Below are positions 9,622 through 17,909 of a DNA stretch of 64,000 nucleotides, in pieces. The translations under genes and the position numbers were made by a program. The stretch covers positions 1-64,000 of the forward strand of contig CAYHCE010000014.1 in assembly GCA_964355015.1 (NCBI GenBank). Reading direction: 5' to 3'. This DNA is from CAYHCE01 sp964355015. GTDB lineage: Bacteria; Cyanobacteriota; Cyanobacteriia; PCC-6307; Cyanobiaceae. The notes beneath the pieces were generated by a model, which searched no databases, was not told the DNA's origin, and worked only from the letters and a program-made list of their open reading frames with translations. Position 1 is the first letter of the stretch; every line of letters begins with the position of its first letter.

Positions 9622-10173
9622 TCAGGCGCCTGGGCCGTGCCCCTTGCGGCGCAGCTCCTCGAGGTCCTGGCGGGTCTCGAAGGCGGCCCAGGCCCGCTCC
9701 AGCTCATTGCTGTCGGTGTCGCCGCTGGCGGAGCCAGCCTGGCTGCCGGGAGACGGCCGGCCGCTGCGGGCGCCACCGTCCTGGTCGGCGCTGGCCTCCA
9801 GCTCCACCAGCTCCTGGTCCACCTTGCGGAACTCCGCGCCCAGTTCCGTCAGTGCCTGCCAGCGATCGCGGCCAAGGCCCATCAACTGGCTGAGATGGGC
9901 GTCCGCGCGCCGGGCCAGCTCGTCGGCAGCGGCAGCCTGGGCGCGCCGCACACGCTGCTGCCACTGGGTGATCTCAGCGGCAAGCTGCAGCAGGGATTGC
10001 CGCAGCTGCTCCGCTTGCCGCTGGATCTCCCGCCGCCGCCGCCGCAGCCGTCGCTGGCGCTCCAGCAGCTCCTCCCTCTCCAGCAGATCCTGCTGCTCCG
10101 GATGGCTGCCCAGAAAGGCCTCCAGCTGCTGCTCCAGCTGGGCTTCGAGCTGCTCGAACCAGCTGCTGCTCAT
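9622..10173 (-). CDS. Coiled-coil protein of the hercynine/ergothioneine operon
   Basis: A 183-residue soluble protein, mostly one long charged alpha helix or coiled coil (about residues 5-85, dense in Arg, Glu, Gln and Leu), then a Ser/Gly/Asp-rich linker and a short C-terminal helix (ELERAWAAFETRQDLEELRR). I recall that proteins like this, always beside egtB and egtD in cyanobacteria, are named 'hercynine metabolism protein' without a known activity. ATG 10173 has GAGGTGG upstream and follows the small-protein stop by seven bases. There are no catalytic motifs, so a scaffold or regulatory role is a guess. Confidence 0.75.
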   Translation of the reverse strand: MSSSWFEQLEAQLEQQLEAFLGSHPEQQDLLEREELLERQRRLRRRRREIQRQAEQLRQSLLQLAAEITQWQQRVRRAQAAAADELARRADAHLSQLMGLGRDRWQALTELGAEFRKVDQELVELEASADQDGGARSGRPSPGSQAGSASGDTDSNELERAWAAFETRQDLEELRRKGHGPGA

Positions 10174-10180
10174 CGCCACC

Positions 10181-10405
10181 TCATTCCGGTGCCCGGGTGA
10201 TCAGGGGCGCCTCGATCTCCTCCTGCAACGGCGTGATCGCCGCCTCGCGGGAGCGCAGCAGCAGCTGGGTGAGGCGGGCGATGGCTCCCTCGCCCAGGTT
10301 CTGGGTGCCGATCCGGTCGAACGCCGCGCGGTAGAGCTCCTCCAGTTCGGCGATCAGGCCCTCGCGCACCTGGCGCATCGCCTGACGCTGTTCCTCCCTG
10401 CTCAT
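10181..10405 (-). CDS. Hercynine metabolism small protein
   Basis: A 74-residue, probably all-helical acidic protein (MSREEQRQAMRQVREGLIAE). Its ATG overlaps the egtD stop by four bases (10402-10405), a classical ATGA coupling, so it is made together with the methyltransferase. Short proteins in this position are known from cyanobacterial egt clusters and carry the descriptive name 'hercynine metabolism small protein'. I know of no experiment that gives a function. The lack of cysteines, membrane segments or metal motifs argues for a protein-protein role. Confidence 0.75.
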   Translation of the reverse strand: MSREEQRQAMRQVREGLIAELEELYRAAFDRIGTQNLGEGAIARLTQLLLRSREAAITPLQEEIEAPLITRAPE

Positions 10406-11424
10406 CGGCTTCCCTCATGGCACACCCTGAGTTTGCCTGCCGCGCCGGTCCGGGGCTCGAGCAGGTGCAGGCTGAAGTCTCCGGCCGGGTCGCCCCAGCG
10501 CTGGAGGACCTGCCAGCCCGCAGCCTCCGCCAGGGCCCGGAAGGCTGCCGGGGCGTACTTGTAGCTGTACTCAGTGATCAGGGGTTCGCCCGCCTCGAAC
10601 CGCCAGTGCCGGCCGGCCAGCTCCACTTCCTGCTCCCCACGGCTCAGCAACGCCATCGAGATGCGTCCCTGTTCCGGCTGCCAGCGGGCCCGGTAGCTGA
10701 AGGCCACCGGATCGAAGCCGCCGCCCAGCTCCCGGTTCAGCCGCACCAGCAGGTTGCGGGCGAAGGCCGCCGAAAGCCCGGCCCGGTCGTCGTAGGCGGC
10801 CTCCAGGCGTTCCACCGCCCGGGGCTGGTCGATGCCGATCAGCAGGCGTCCGGCGGGCCCAAGCAGGCGGGCGAACTGGCGCAGCAGGACGATCGCCTCC
10901 GCCGGCTCGAAGTTTCCCAGGGAGCTGCCGGGATAGAAGCCGAGTCGTCGTCTGCCCGTCAGCAGGGGGTGGGGCGGCAGGTCCCGCAGGGTGCTGTAGT
11001 CACAGCAGATCCCCAGCACGGGTACCGCAGGATGGCGCGCCTGCAGCTGACGGCAGGCAGGCTCCAGGTGGCTGGCGCTGATGTCCAGGGCGGTGTAGGC
11101 GGTCGGCGCCAGGGCGTCCAGCAGCGGTGACACCTTGCGGGCGCTGCCGGCCCCGAATTCCACCAGCACCCCCGGCCCCAGGGCGGCCGCCATTTCCGGA
11201 GCCGCCTGTCGCAGCAGGGCGGTCTCGGTGCGGGTGAGGCTGTATTCGGGCTGTTCGCAGATCAGCTCGAACAGGCGCGAACCCTCTGCGTCGTACAGGA
11301 ACCAGGCCGGCAGCTGTTTCGGGCGCCGTGCCAGGCCCTCCAGCACCAGCCGTTCCATGTCGGCCGGCGCCGGATGGAGATTGATCAGGGCATCGGCCGG
11401 CGCCGGAGCGGGTGGGCGGCTCAT
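10402..11424 (-). CDS. egtD: L-histidine N(alpha)-methyltransferase EgtD
   Basis: A 340-residue S-adenosylmethionine-dependent enzyme that trimethylates histidine to hercynine, the first step of ergothioneine synthesis. The SAM-binding loop EFGAGSARK lies about a third of the way in, followed by the family blocks YTALDISASHLE and FYPGSSLGNF. C-terminal motifs for histidine binding are visible (EYSYKY, FSLHLLE). ATG 11424 overlaps the egtB stop by four bases (ATGA), so the two are translationally coupled. A much longer in-frame extension upstream is only the open antisense frame of egtB and is rejected. Confidence 0.93.
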   Translation of the reverse strand: MSRPPAPAPADALINLHPAPADMERLVLEGLARRPKQLPAWFLYDAEGSRLFELICEQPEYSLTRTETALLRQAAPEMAAALGPGVLVEFGAGSARKVSPLLDALAPTAYTALDISASHLEPACRQLQARHPAVPVLGICCDYSTLRDLPPHPLLTGRRRLGFYPGSSLGNFEPAEAIVLLRQFARLLGPAGRLLIGIDQPRAVERLEAAYDDRAGLSAAFARNLLVRLNRELGGGFDPVAFSYRARWQPEQGRISMALLSRGEQEVELAGRHWRFEAGEPLITEYSYKYAPAAFRALAEAAGWQVLQRWGDPAGDFSLHLLEPRTGAAGKLRVCHEGSR

Positions 11425-12653
11425 CGGTGGTCCCGGGCCAGGCGCAGGCCGCTCGCCATCCAGCGGCAGGCAGGCGGGAAGAAGTTCCGGTAGGTCGGCC
11501 GGCTGTGCCCGGCCGGGGTGAGGAAACTGCCGCCGCGCAGCACCATCTGGGAACTCATGAACTTGCCGTTGTACTCGCCCACCGCCCCGGCCGCCGGCCG
11601 GTAGCCCGGATAGGGCCGGTAGGGACTGGCCGTCCACTGCCACAGGATTCCGTCGAGCTCCCGCAGCGACCCGGCCAGGGCGACGGCGGCGGCCTCCCAC
11701 TCCGCTTCGCTCGGCAGGCGGGCCCCGGCCCAGCGGGCGTACGCATCGGCCTCGAACCAGCTGAGGTGCCGTACCGGAGCGTCGGGGTGGAGCGGGCGGC
11801 GCCCCGCCAGGCCGAACTCCCAGGACCACTCGGTGGCCTCGCCGCAGCCCCGCCAGTAGCGCGGTGCCCGCCAGCCCCGCTGCTGCACCACCACCCAGCC
11901 CTCGCTCATCCACAGCTCCGGATGGAGGTAGCCGCCGTCGGCGATGAAGGCGGCGTACTCACGGTTGCGCACCAGTCGGCTGGCGATGTCGTAGGGCTCG
12001 AGCCACTCGCGGTGACGGGGGGCCTCGTTGTCGAAGTGGAACTCGTTCCCCGGATGGCCGATCTCCACCAGCCCTGCCGGTCCACGGAGCCAGTGGACCG
12101 GCAGGGCGGTGGCGGCCGGAGAGGCCCCCTCGCCACCGGAGGAGTCGTAGGCGGGTTCGAGCGGGTTGCGGCTGAACCCATCCAGCAGATCCATCAGCAG
12201 GAGTTCCTGGTGCTGCTGCTCGTGCTGCAGGCCCAGCTCGATCAGCTCCAGCAGGGCCTCCGCCGAGACGGCGGGCTGGGAAGCCAGCTGGGTCAGCAGG
12301 GCGTCCAGTCCTGCGTCCACCCGTCGCCGCCAGGCCATCACCTCCCGCAGCGGCGGACGGGTGAGCAGGCCGCGCTCGGGACGGGGGTGCCTGGCACCGA
12401 TCGCGTCGTAGTACGAATTGAAGAGATAGCCCCAGCGGCTGTCCGCCGGCTCGTAGCCGGACAGGTGGGGAATCAGCAGGAAGGTTTCGAAGAACCAGTT
12501 GGTGTGGCCCAGATGCCATTTGGGCGGGCTGGCGTCCGCCATGCCCTGGAGGCAGAGGTCCTCCGGCTCAAGGGCGGCCACCAGCGACTCGCTGCGGCGT
12601 CGGACCGTCCCCAGCCGCTCCAGCAGTGCCGCGCTTGGAGCCGCGGAGGCCAT
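11421..12653 (-). CDS. egtB: Hercynine oxygenase / sulfoxide synthase EgtB
   Basis: A 410-residue non-haem iron enzyme joining hercynine to a sulfur donor (gamma-glutamylcysteine or cysteine, depending on type) with oxygen. The N-terminal DinB-like domain supplies the iron-binding histidines: H50 in WHLGHTNWF, and H144 and H148 in HEQQHQE. The C-terminal formylglycine-generating-enzyme-like domain follows from about residue 195 (GNEFHFDNEAPRH; EYNGKFMSSQMVLRGGS). ATG 12653 is chosen over a start 11 codons earlier. It leads a minus-strand operon with egtD. No egtA, egtC or egtE gene is in the window, so the donor and the C-S lyase are encoded elsewhere or replaced. Confidence 0.93.
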   Translation of the reverse strand: MASAAPSAALLERLGTVRRRSESLVAALEPEDLCLQGMADASPPKWHLGHTNWFFETFLLIPHLSGYEPADSRWGYLFNSYYDAIGARHPRPERGLLTRPPLREVMAWRRRVDAGLDALLTQLASQPAVSAEALLELIELGLQHEQQHQELLLMDLLDGFSRNPLEPAYDSSGGEGASPAATALPVHWLRGPAGLVEIGHPGNEFHFDNEAPRHREWLEPYDIASRLVRNREYAAFIADGGYLHPELWMSEGWVVVQQRGWRAPRYWRGCGEATEWSWEFGLAGRRPLHPDAPVRHLSWFEADAYARWAGARLPSEAEWEAAAVALAGSLRELDGILWQWTASPYRPYPGYRPAAGAVGEYNGKFMSSQMVLRGGSFLTPAGHSRPTYRNFFPPACRWMASGLRLARDHR

Positions 12654-12689
12654 GGCCAGGGTTGTTGCTGGCTGGAGCCTAGGCAAGAT

Positions 12690-12704
12690 CGGCCATCGTG
12701 GCCG
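12690..12704. promoter_or_regulatory. Palindrome between egtB and cysK-like gene
   Basis: CGGCCA-TCG-TGGCCG is a perfect 6-base inverted repeat with a 3-base centre, in the 100-base gap between the divergent egtB (start 12653) and cysK-like (start 12754) genes. Its position suits an operator serving both promoters. In such GC-rich DNA a repeat of this length can occur by chance, so this is a candidate only. Confidence 0.3.
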
Positions 12705-12753
12705 GCGCTCCTACGATCTGCGGCACTCCATCCACTTCCACAAGGCCGCCTCC

Positions 12754-13788
12754 ATGGGCAGCAGCCAGGGAACCATCACCTCGCAGGGCCGGATCGCGCA
12801 GGGTTTCGTCGGTGCCGTCGGCCAGACCCCCCTGATCCGGCTCCGTCTGCTCAGCGAACTCACCGGTTGCGAGATTCTGGCCAAGGCCGAGTTCATGAAC
12901 CCCGGCGGTTCCGTCAAGGACCGTGCCGCTCTGGGAATCCTGCTGGAAGCGGAGGCCTCCGGCGAGCTCGTACCCGGCGGCACCGTGGTGGAGGGCACGG
13001 CCGGCAACACCGGCATCGGCCTCACCCATCTCTGCAATGCCCGCGGCTACAGGGCCCTCATCGTCATTCCCGACACCCAGTCGGCGGAGAAGATCGGCCT
13101 GCTGCGCAGCCTCGGCGCCGAGGTGCGCACCGTGCCGGCCGTGCCTTACCGAGACCCGAACAACTACGTGAGGCTCTCGGGCCGCCTCGCTGCCGAGATC
13201 CCCGGGGCCCTCTGGGCGAACCAGTTCGACAACCTGGCGAACCGCCGCGCCCACTACAACACCACGGGCCCGGAGATCTGGGAGCAGACCGGAGGACGCA
13301 TCGACGCCTGGGTGTCGGCCACAGGGACAGGCGGGACCTATGCCGGTGTGGCTCTGTTCCTGAAGGAACGCTCCGCCGACGTCCGCTGCGTTCTGGCCGA
13401 TCCCCACGGCAGTGCTCTCTACAGCTGGGCCACCAGCGGTGAGCTGCAGGCCGAGGGCAGTTCCATCACCGAGGGGATCGGCAACAGCCGGGTGACCGCC
13501 AACCTGGCGGGGGCGCCGATCGACGAGGCGGTGCGCATCGACGACCAGAGCGCCCTCGACACCATCTATCGCCTGCTCTGGCGCGAGGGCCTGTTCATGG
13601 GTGGCTCGGTGGGCATCAATGTGGCCGCGGCGGTGCAGACGGCCCGCCGGCTCGGGCCCGGCCACACCATCGTGACGATCCTGTGCGACAGCGGTGATCG
13701 CTACCGCTCCCGCCTCTACGACGCTGATTGGCTGGCTGCCCGCGGCCTGCAGCAGCCCTGCCGGGACGGCGATCGGGAAGCGGCCTGA
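12754..13788 (+). CDS. Cysteine synthase-like PLP enzyme
   Basis: A 344-residue fold-type II pyridoxal-phosphate enzyme of the cysteine synthase family. The PLP lysine is K55 in GGSVKDRAAL, and the phosphate-binding glycine loop is SATGTGGTYAG. The substrate loop reads EGTAGNTGIG instead of the TSGNTG of standard CysK, and the QFDNLANRRAH block is typical of a separate subgroup shared with fungal mitochondrial proteins (YGR012W type). It could make cysteine from O-acetylserine or handle another sulfur substrate. It is divergent from egtB, whose pathway needs a cysteine-derived sulfur donor, and its stop overlaps the next start (TGATG). Confidence 0.85.
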   Translation: MGSSQGTITSQGRIAQGFVGAVGQTPLIRLRLLSELTGCEILAKAEFMNPGGSVKDRAALGILLEAEASGELVPGGTVVEGTAGNTGIGLTHLCNARGYRALIVIPDTQSAEKIGLLRSLGAEVRTVPAVPYRDPNNYVRLSGRLAAEIPGALWANQFDNLANRRAHYNTTGPEIWEQTGGRIDAWVSATGTGGTYAGVALFLKERSADVRCVLADPHGSALYSWATSGELQAEGSSITEGIGNSRVTANLAGAPIDEAVRIDDQSALDTIYRLLWREGLFMGGSVGINVAAAVQTARRLGPGHTIVTILCDSGDRYRSRLYDADWLAARGLQQPCRDGDREAA

Positions 13789-15836
13789 TGGACCCGACCC
13801 CCGCTGCGGCGCCCGGCCTGCTGATCGCCGATCGCTACCGCCTCGAGGCAGAGGTGAGCCGCGGCTCCCAGGGAACCCTCTGGCGTGCCAGTGACCGGCT
13901 GGCCGGTGAGGCGCCGATGGCCCTGCGGGAACTTGGCCCGGACCAGGACCAGGCCCGCTGGCGGTCCCTCTGGAGCCGCCTGCAGGGGGTGCTTCATCCC
14001 CAGGTCCCCCGCTTCGGCGAGGCGATCGTCCGTGGAGAGGCTCTCTGGCTGGTGAGCGAATGGCAGAGCGGACCCACCTTTCAGGATCTGCTGGAGGCAC
14101 GCCGCGAACGTCAACTGGTCTTCGGCCCCGGCGAGGTGCTGCTGTTGCTGCGCCAGCTGCTGCCCGTGCTGGCCGTGCTCCATGGCCAGGAGCTCGTCCA
14201 CGGGGATCTCACCCCAGCGAATCTGCTGCGGCGTGATCGGGATGGCCTGCCCGTGCTGCTCGACTTCGGCCTGGCCGGCCCGGCGACCGGAAGCGACGCG
14301 GCGATCGGGGCCACCCCCGGCTACGCCCCGCCGGAGCTGGGCCGCGGTGCCGCGCTGGAGCCCTGGATGGACCTCTACTCCCTCGGCGTGGTGGCTCTCG
14401 TGCTGCTCAGCGGCGAGGAGCCGGCCGCCCTGCTCGATCCGGTCACCCTGGCCTGGCGCTGGCCCGCAGGCCTGAGTCTTGATCCTTCCTTCCGAGCGGC
14501 ACTGGATCGTCTGCTCGCTCCCGAGCCCGCCGGGCGCTTCGGCTCGGCGGCCCAGGCCCTGGCGGCCTTCCAGGAACTGCCGATGCCGGAGAACACCGGA
14601 CCGGTGGCACGCGCCGATCGCACCGTGGTCCTGGTGCCATCCTCCCCGCCCCCTCCCCCGGTCGGCCCCGACGCCGACGAGGCCGAACCGGAGCCGGAGA
14701 GCGAGCCTTCGCCGGCGCCGACGATTCCGAGTGTCCAGGTGCCGGTGCCGCCCCCGGTGCCGCTCCGCAGTCGCCAGCAGGTGAAGGAGGAGGCGGTGGA
14801 GGGACGCCTCTGGCCGGTGGTTGTGGCCCTGGTGCTCTCGGCGGTGGTGGGCATCAGCCTGGGCTGGTGGCTGCTGGGCCGCGGCAAGGCCCCTGCCGCC
14901 AACGACGGGGCCGACACCCAGCTGAAGCTGCCTGCCAGCCTGCCGCCGGCGGAGGTGGATCAGCGCCAGCAGCTGCTCAATCGGTTGCGGGCCCTGCAGG
15001 TCGACCGCGCCTGGTTCCTGAAGGTGGTGGACGCGAACCTGCTGGCCCAGTTTCCGGAGCGGGAAGGCCGGCTGCCGACCGATGCGCTCGAGGATGCCCC
15101 CTTCCGCAAGGTCTGGAACGAGCTGGCAGAGGAATGGCTGTCCCGCGTCGAGCAGCTGCCGATCGGGATTCGCCGCAAGCTCGGCAGCTACAGCAGCTCC
15201 GACTGGGAGGGTCAGCAGCGCCGCCTGGTGGCCCAGGGCCTGAGCCCATCGGTACTGCGCCAGCTCGTTTCCGGCAATACCCAGTCCCTGCTGCCGGGTC
15301 GCTCCAGTCAGGACATCCCGCCCGAGCCCTTCCGTCAGCTCTGGTACGCGGCGGCGGAGCAGACCCTTCAGAGCCTGCGGATCGAGTCGATCCAGGCCGC
15401 CACCGGGCAGGCGAGGGTTCTCTCCGCTGAGCTGGATGCCAGTGGAGCCCGCCTCTTCTCCATCAAGGTGCCGGCTGGCAACCAGATCGTGCTGGGAGTG
15501 AACGGCTCTCCGCTGATGCAGATGAGCATCTACGACGCGGAAGGGGCTTTGCTGGAGCCGAAAGGCCCGTTGCGGGTGGTGAGCCTTGGGGTGGTGCGCG
15601 GCTCCCAGGTGCAGCTGCTGATCAGCAACGACGGCGTGGCGCCGGCTCTGATCACCCTGTCGCTGAGGGCGGACCCCCCGCCAGCCAAGCCCGTCGCCCC
15701 GGTCACCACCCCCGAGACCCCGGCCGGTTCACCGTCGGAGCCGCCCAGTCCAGACGCAGAGCCGGCCACTCCGCAGGAGTCGCCCCCGGCACCCAACCCG
15801 CCGCCGCCGGCGCCCGGCCCGACGCCGTCCCAGTGA
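13788..15836 (+). CDS. Membrane-anchored serine/threonine kinase-like protein, atypical active site
   Basis: A 682-residue protein. The kinase-like domain (about residues 17-265) has a glycine loop (RGSQGTLW), a catalytic loop HGDLTPANLL (D140, N145) and DFG at 159-161. The beta-3 lysine position is arginine (R47 in MALRELG), the HRD arginine is glycine and the catalytic-loop lysine is threonine, so catalysis may be weak or absent. A Pro/Glu-rich linker, one transmembrane helix (about 340-365) and an outward-facing domain follow; the latter ends in a beta-rich PPC-like segment (about 540-620) and a proline-rich tail. It is translationally coupled to the cysK-like gene (TGATG at 13786-13790). 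Confidence 0.8.
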   Translation: MDPTPAAAPGLLIADRYRLEAEVSRGSQGTLWRASDRLAGEAPMALRELGPDQDQARWRSLWSRLQGVLHPQVPRFGEAIVRGEALWLVSEWQSGPTFQDLLEARRERQLVFGPGEVLLLLRQLLPVLAVLHGQELVHGDLTPANLLRRDRDGLPVLLDFGLAGPATGSDAAIGATPGYAPPELGRGAALEPWMDLYSLGVVALVLLSGEEPAALLDPVTLAWRWPAGLSLDPSFRAALDRLLAPEPAGRFGSAAQALAAFQELPMPENTGPVARADRTVVLVPSSPPPPPVGPDADEAEPEPESEPSPAPTIPSVQVPVPPPVPLRSRQQVKEEAVEGRLWPVVVALVLSAVVGISLGWWLLGRGKAPAANDGADTQLKLPASLPPAEVDQRQQLLNRLRALQVDRAWFLKVVDANLLAQFPEREGRLPTDALEDAPFRKVWNELAEEWLSRVEQLPIGIRRKLGSYSSSDWEGQQRRLVAQGLSPSVLRQLVSGNTQSLLPGRSSQDIPPEPFRQLWYAAAEQTLQSLRIESIQAATGQARVLSAELDASGARLFSIKVPAGNQIVLGVNGSPLMQMSIYDAEGALLEPKGPLRVVSLGVVRGSQVQLLISNDGVAPALITLSLRADPPPAKPVAPVTTPETPAGSPSEPPSPDAEPATPQESPPAPNPPPPAPGPTPSQ

Positions 15837-15852
15837 ACAGCAGAGCTTCAGA

Positions 15853-16581
15853 ATGGGCGACGGCCCGCCCCGAGCCCCGTTGACCGGCGCCCCCATCGCG
15901 ATCGCCCTGCTCTCCGGTGGCCTGGATTCGGCCACTGCCGCCGCCCTGGCGATCGAAGCGGGTCATCAGGTGATCGGCCTCTCGTTCGACTACGGCCAGC
16001 GGCACCGCCAGGAGCTGGCGGCGGCGGCGGCCCTCGCCCCGGTTCTGGGTCTGGCGGAGCACCACACCATCGGCGTGAACCTGGCCGCCTGGGGGGGCTC
16101 TGCCCTCACCGACCGCGCCATCGCCCTGCCCAGCGAGGGGGTGGTGGACGGCCTGATTCCGCCCACCTACGTGCCCGGCCGCAACACGGTGTTCATCGCC
16201 CTCGGCCTCAGCCTGGCCGAAGCGAGGGGTGCCGAGCGGCTGGTGCTCGGGGTGAACGCGGTTGACTATTCCGGTTATCCCGACTGCCGCCCCGACTATC
16301 TGGCCGCCTTCCAGACCCTGGCCGATCTGGCCAGCAAGACCGGCCGCGAGGGCAGAGGCGCTCGCCTCTGGGCCCCCCTGGTGGCATGGAGCAAGACCCG
16401 GATCGTGAGGGAGGCCCTGCGGCTGCAGGTGCCGATCGATCGCACCTGGAGCTGCTATGCGGGCGGGGCCGAGCCCTGCGGTCGCTGCGACAGCTGCCGC
16501 ATCCGCGATGCGGCCCTGTGCGAGGCCGGGCGCCCGGATCTGGCCAGCCCCGTGGCGCGCTCGCGGCCGGCGAAGGCCTGA
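15853..16581 (+). CDS. queC: 7-cyano-7-deazaguanine synthase QueC
   Basis: A 242-residue ATP-dependent enzyme that converts 7-carboxy-7-deazaguanine to preQ0, the precursor of queuosine in tRNA. The N-type PP-loop ALLSGGLDSATAAALA lies near the N-terminus. The zinc-binding cysteines are in WSCYAGGAEPCGRCDSC and the later ALC. GRNTVFIALGLSLAEA and the YPDCRPDY block are family hallmarks. It lies 16 bases after the kinase-like gene, and its TGA overlaps the pabB ATG (TGATG at 16579-16583). No other queuosine gene is in the window. Confidence 0.95.
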   Translation: MGDGPPRAPLTGAPIAIALLSGGLDSATAAALAIEAGHQVIGLSFDYGQRHRQELAAAAALAPVLGLAEHHTIGVNLAAWGGSALTDRAIALPSEGVVDGLIPPTYVPGRNTVFIALGLSLAEARGAERLVLGVNAVDYSGYPDCRPDYLAAFQTLADLASKTGREGRGARLWAPLVAWSKTRIVREALRLQVPIDRTWSCYAGGAEPCGRCDSCRIRDAALCEAGRPDLASPVARSRPAKA

Positions 16582-17909
16582 TGGGTGCCACGCTGCTGCG
16601 TCGCCCCCTGGAGTGGCGTGATCCCTGGATCCTGGTGACGCATCTGGCCCGGCGCTTCGGCGGCGAGGGTCTGGTCTGGCTGGATGGAGATGGCAGCCCG
16701 CTGGGCCGTTGGGCCACCCTGGCGGTGGCGCCGCTGCAGCAACGGGTCTGCCGCGGACTGCCCGGCGAGACCGGTGCCGCCGATCCGTTCGCGGCCCTGG
16801 AGCGGATCCGTTGCCAGGGCGGCCACTGGCTCGGCTGGCTGGGCTACGAGGCGGGCGCCTGGGTGGAGCTTGCCCCCCACTGGCCCTCGTCCGACATGGC
16901 CACCCTCTGGGCGGCCTGCTATGACCCGCTGCTGCACTTCGATCTGCGCGAGCGGCGGCTGTGGCTGGAGGGCAGCGACAGCGGGCGGCTGGCTTCGATG
17001 GTCGCGGCGATCGAGGCGGTTCCGGTCGCAGCCGAGCCGGCGAGACTGCCTCCCACCGCAGCCATTCCCCTCGCTGACTGGCGCTGGCATACCGATCCCT
17101 CCGGCTTCGCCGAACGAGTCGAGTGGATCCGCGGCCGTATCGCCGCCGGCGATTTGTTCCAGGCGAACCTCAGCGCCTGTTGCGAGACGCTGCAGATGGA
17201 GCCGCCTGACCCGCTGGTCCTGTACGGGCGGCTGCGCCGCCGCTGTCCGGCTCCGTTCGCGGGCCTGGCCATCGCCTCCAGCGGCGGAGCCGGCGAAGCG
17301 GTGCTGTCGGCCTCGCCGGAGCGCTTCCTGAGGCTTGATGCCGCCGGCCGTGTCGAAACCCGGCCGATCAAGGGCACCCGCCCGCGTCATGCCGATCCGC
17401 TGGCCGACGCGGAGGCAGCCGCCGACCTGATCACCAGCCCCAAAGACCGGGCGGAGAATGTGATGATCGTGGACCTGCTGCGCAACGACCTGGGGCGGGT
17501 GTGTGAACCCGGCTCGATCCGCGTGCCCCAGCTTGTGGGGCTGGAGAGCTATGCCCAGGTGCATCACCTCACCTCGGTGGTGGAGGGACGATTGAGGCCT
17601 GGGCGGACGGTGGTGGATCTGTTGCGGGCCTGCTGGCCCGGCGGCTCGATCACCGGCGCCCCCAAGATACGGGCCTGCCAGCGCCTGAGCGCGCTTGAAC
17701 CGGTGGCGCGGGGGCCTTACTGCGGCTGCCTGTTCCGCCTGGGCGAGGACGGCAGCTTCGACAGCAACCTCCTGATCCGCAGCCTGATGCTGAAGGGACG
17801 GAGGCTGCGGGTCCACGCCGGCTGTGGGATCGTCGCCGACTCCGATCCCGCCGGGGAGGCGGAGGAACTGGGCTGGAAACTCGGGCCGCTGCTGGAGGCC
17901 CTGGCCTGA
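16581..17909 (+). CDS. pabB: Aminodeoxychorismate synthase component I
   Basis: A 442-residue chorismate-utilising enzyme that makes 4-amino-4-deoxychorismate for p-aminobenzoate and folate. The active-site motif RPIKGTRPR carries the lysine diagnostic of PabB, where anthranilate synthase TrpE has PIAGT. Further family blocks are ENVMIVDLLRNDLGRVC and PGGSITGAPK. The glutamine amidotransferase partner (PabA) is not fused and not in the window. Overlapping TGATG junctions on both sides and pabC directly behind it show a dedicated folate-precursor pair. Confidence 0.93.
   Translation: MGATLLRRPLEWRDPWILVTHLARRFGGEGLVWLDGDGSPLGRWATLAVAPLQQRVCRGLPGETGAADPFAALERIRCQGGHWLGWLGYEAGAWVELAPHWPSSDMATLWAACYDPLLHFDLRERRLWLEGSDSGRLASMVAAIEAVPVAAEPARLPPTAAIPLADWRWHTDPSGFAERVEWIRGRIAAGDLFQANLSACCETLQMEPPDPLVLYGRLRRRCPAPFAGLAIASSGGAGEAVLSASPERFLRLDAAGRVETRPIKGTRPRHADPLADAEAAADLITSPKDRAENVMIVDLLRNDLGRVCEPGSIRVPQLVGLESYAQVHHLTSVVEGRLRPGRTVVDLLRACWPGGSITGAPKIRACQRLSALEPVARGPYCGCLFRLGEDGSFDSNLLIRSLMLKGRRLRVHAGCGIVADSDPAGEAEELGWKLGPLLEALA

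Noticed and set aside
11412..13442. 676-codon plus-strand frame covering egtB and part of the cysK-like gene
   Set aside because: It crosses two well-supported genes in wrong phases and has no recognisable domain.
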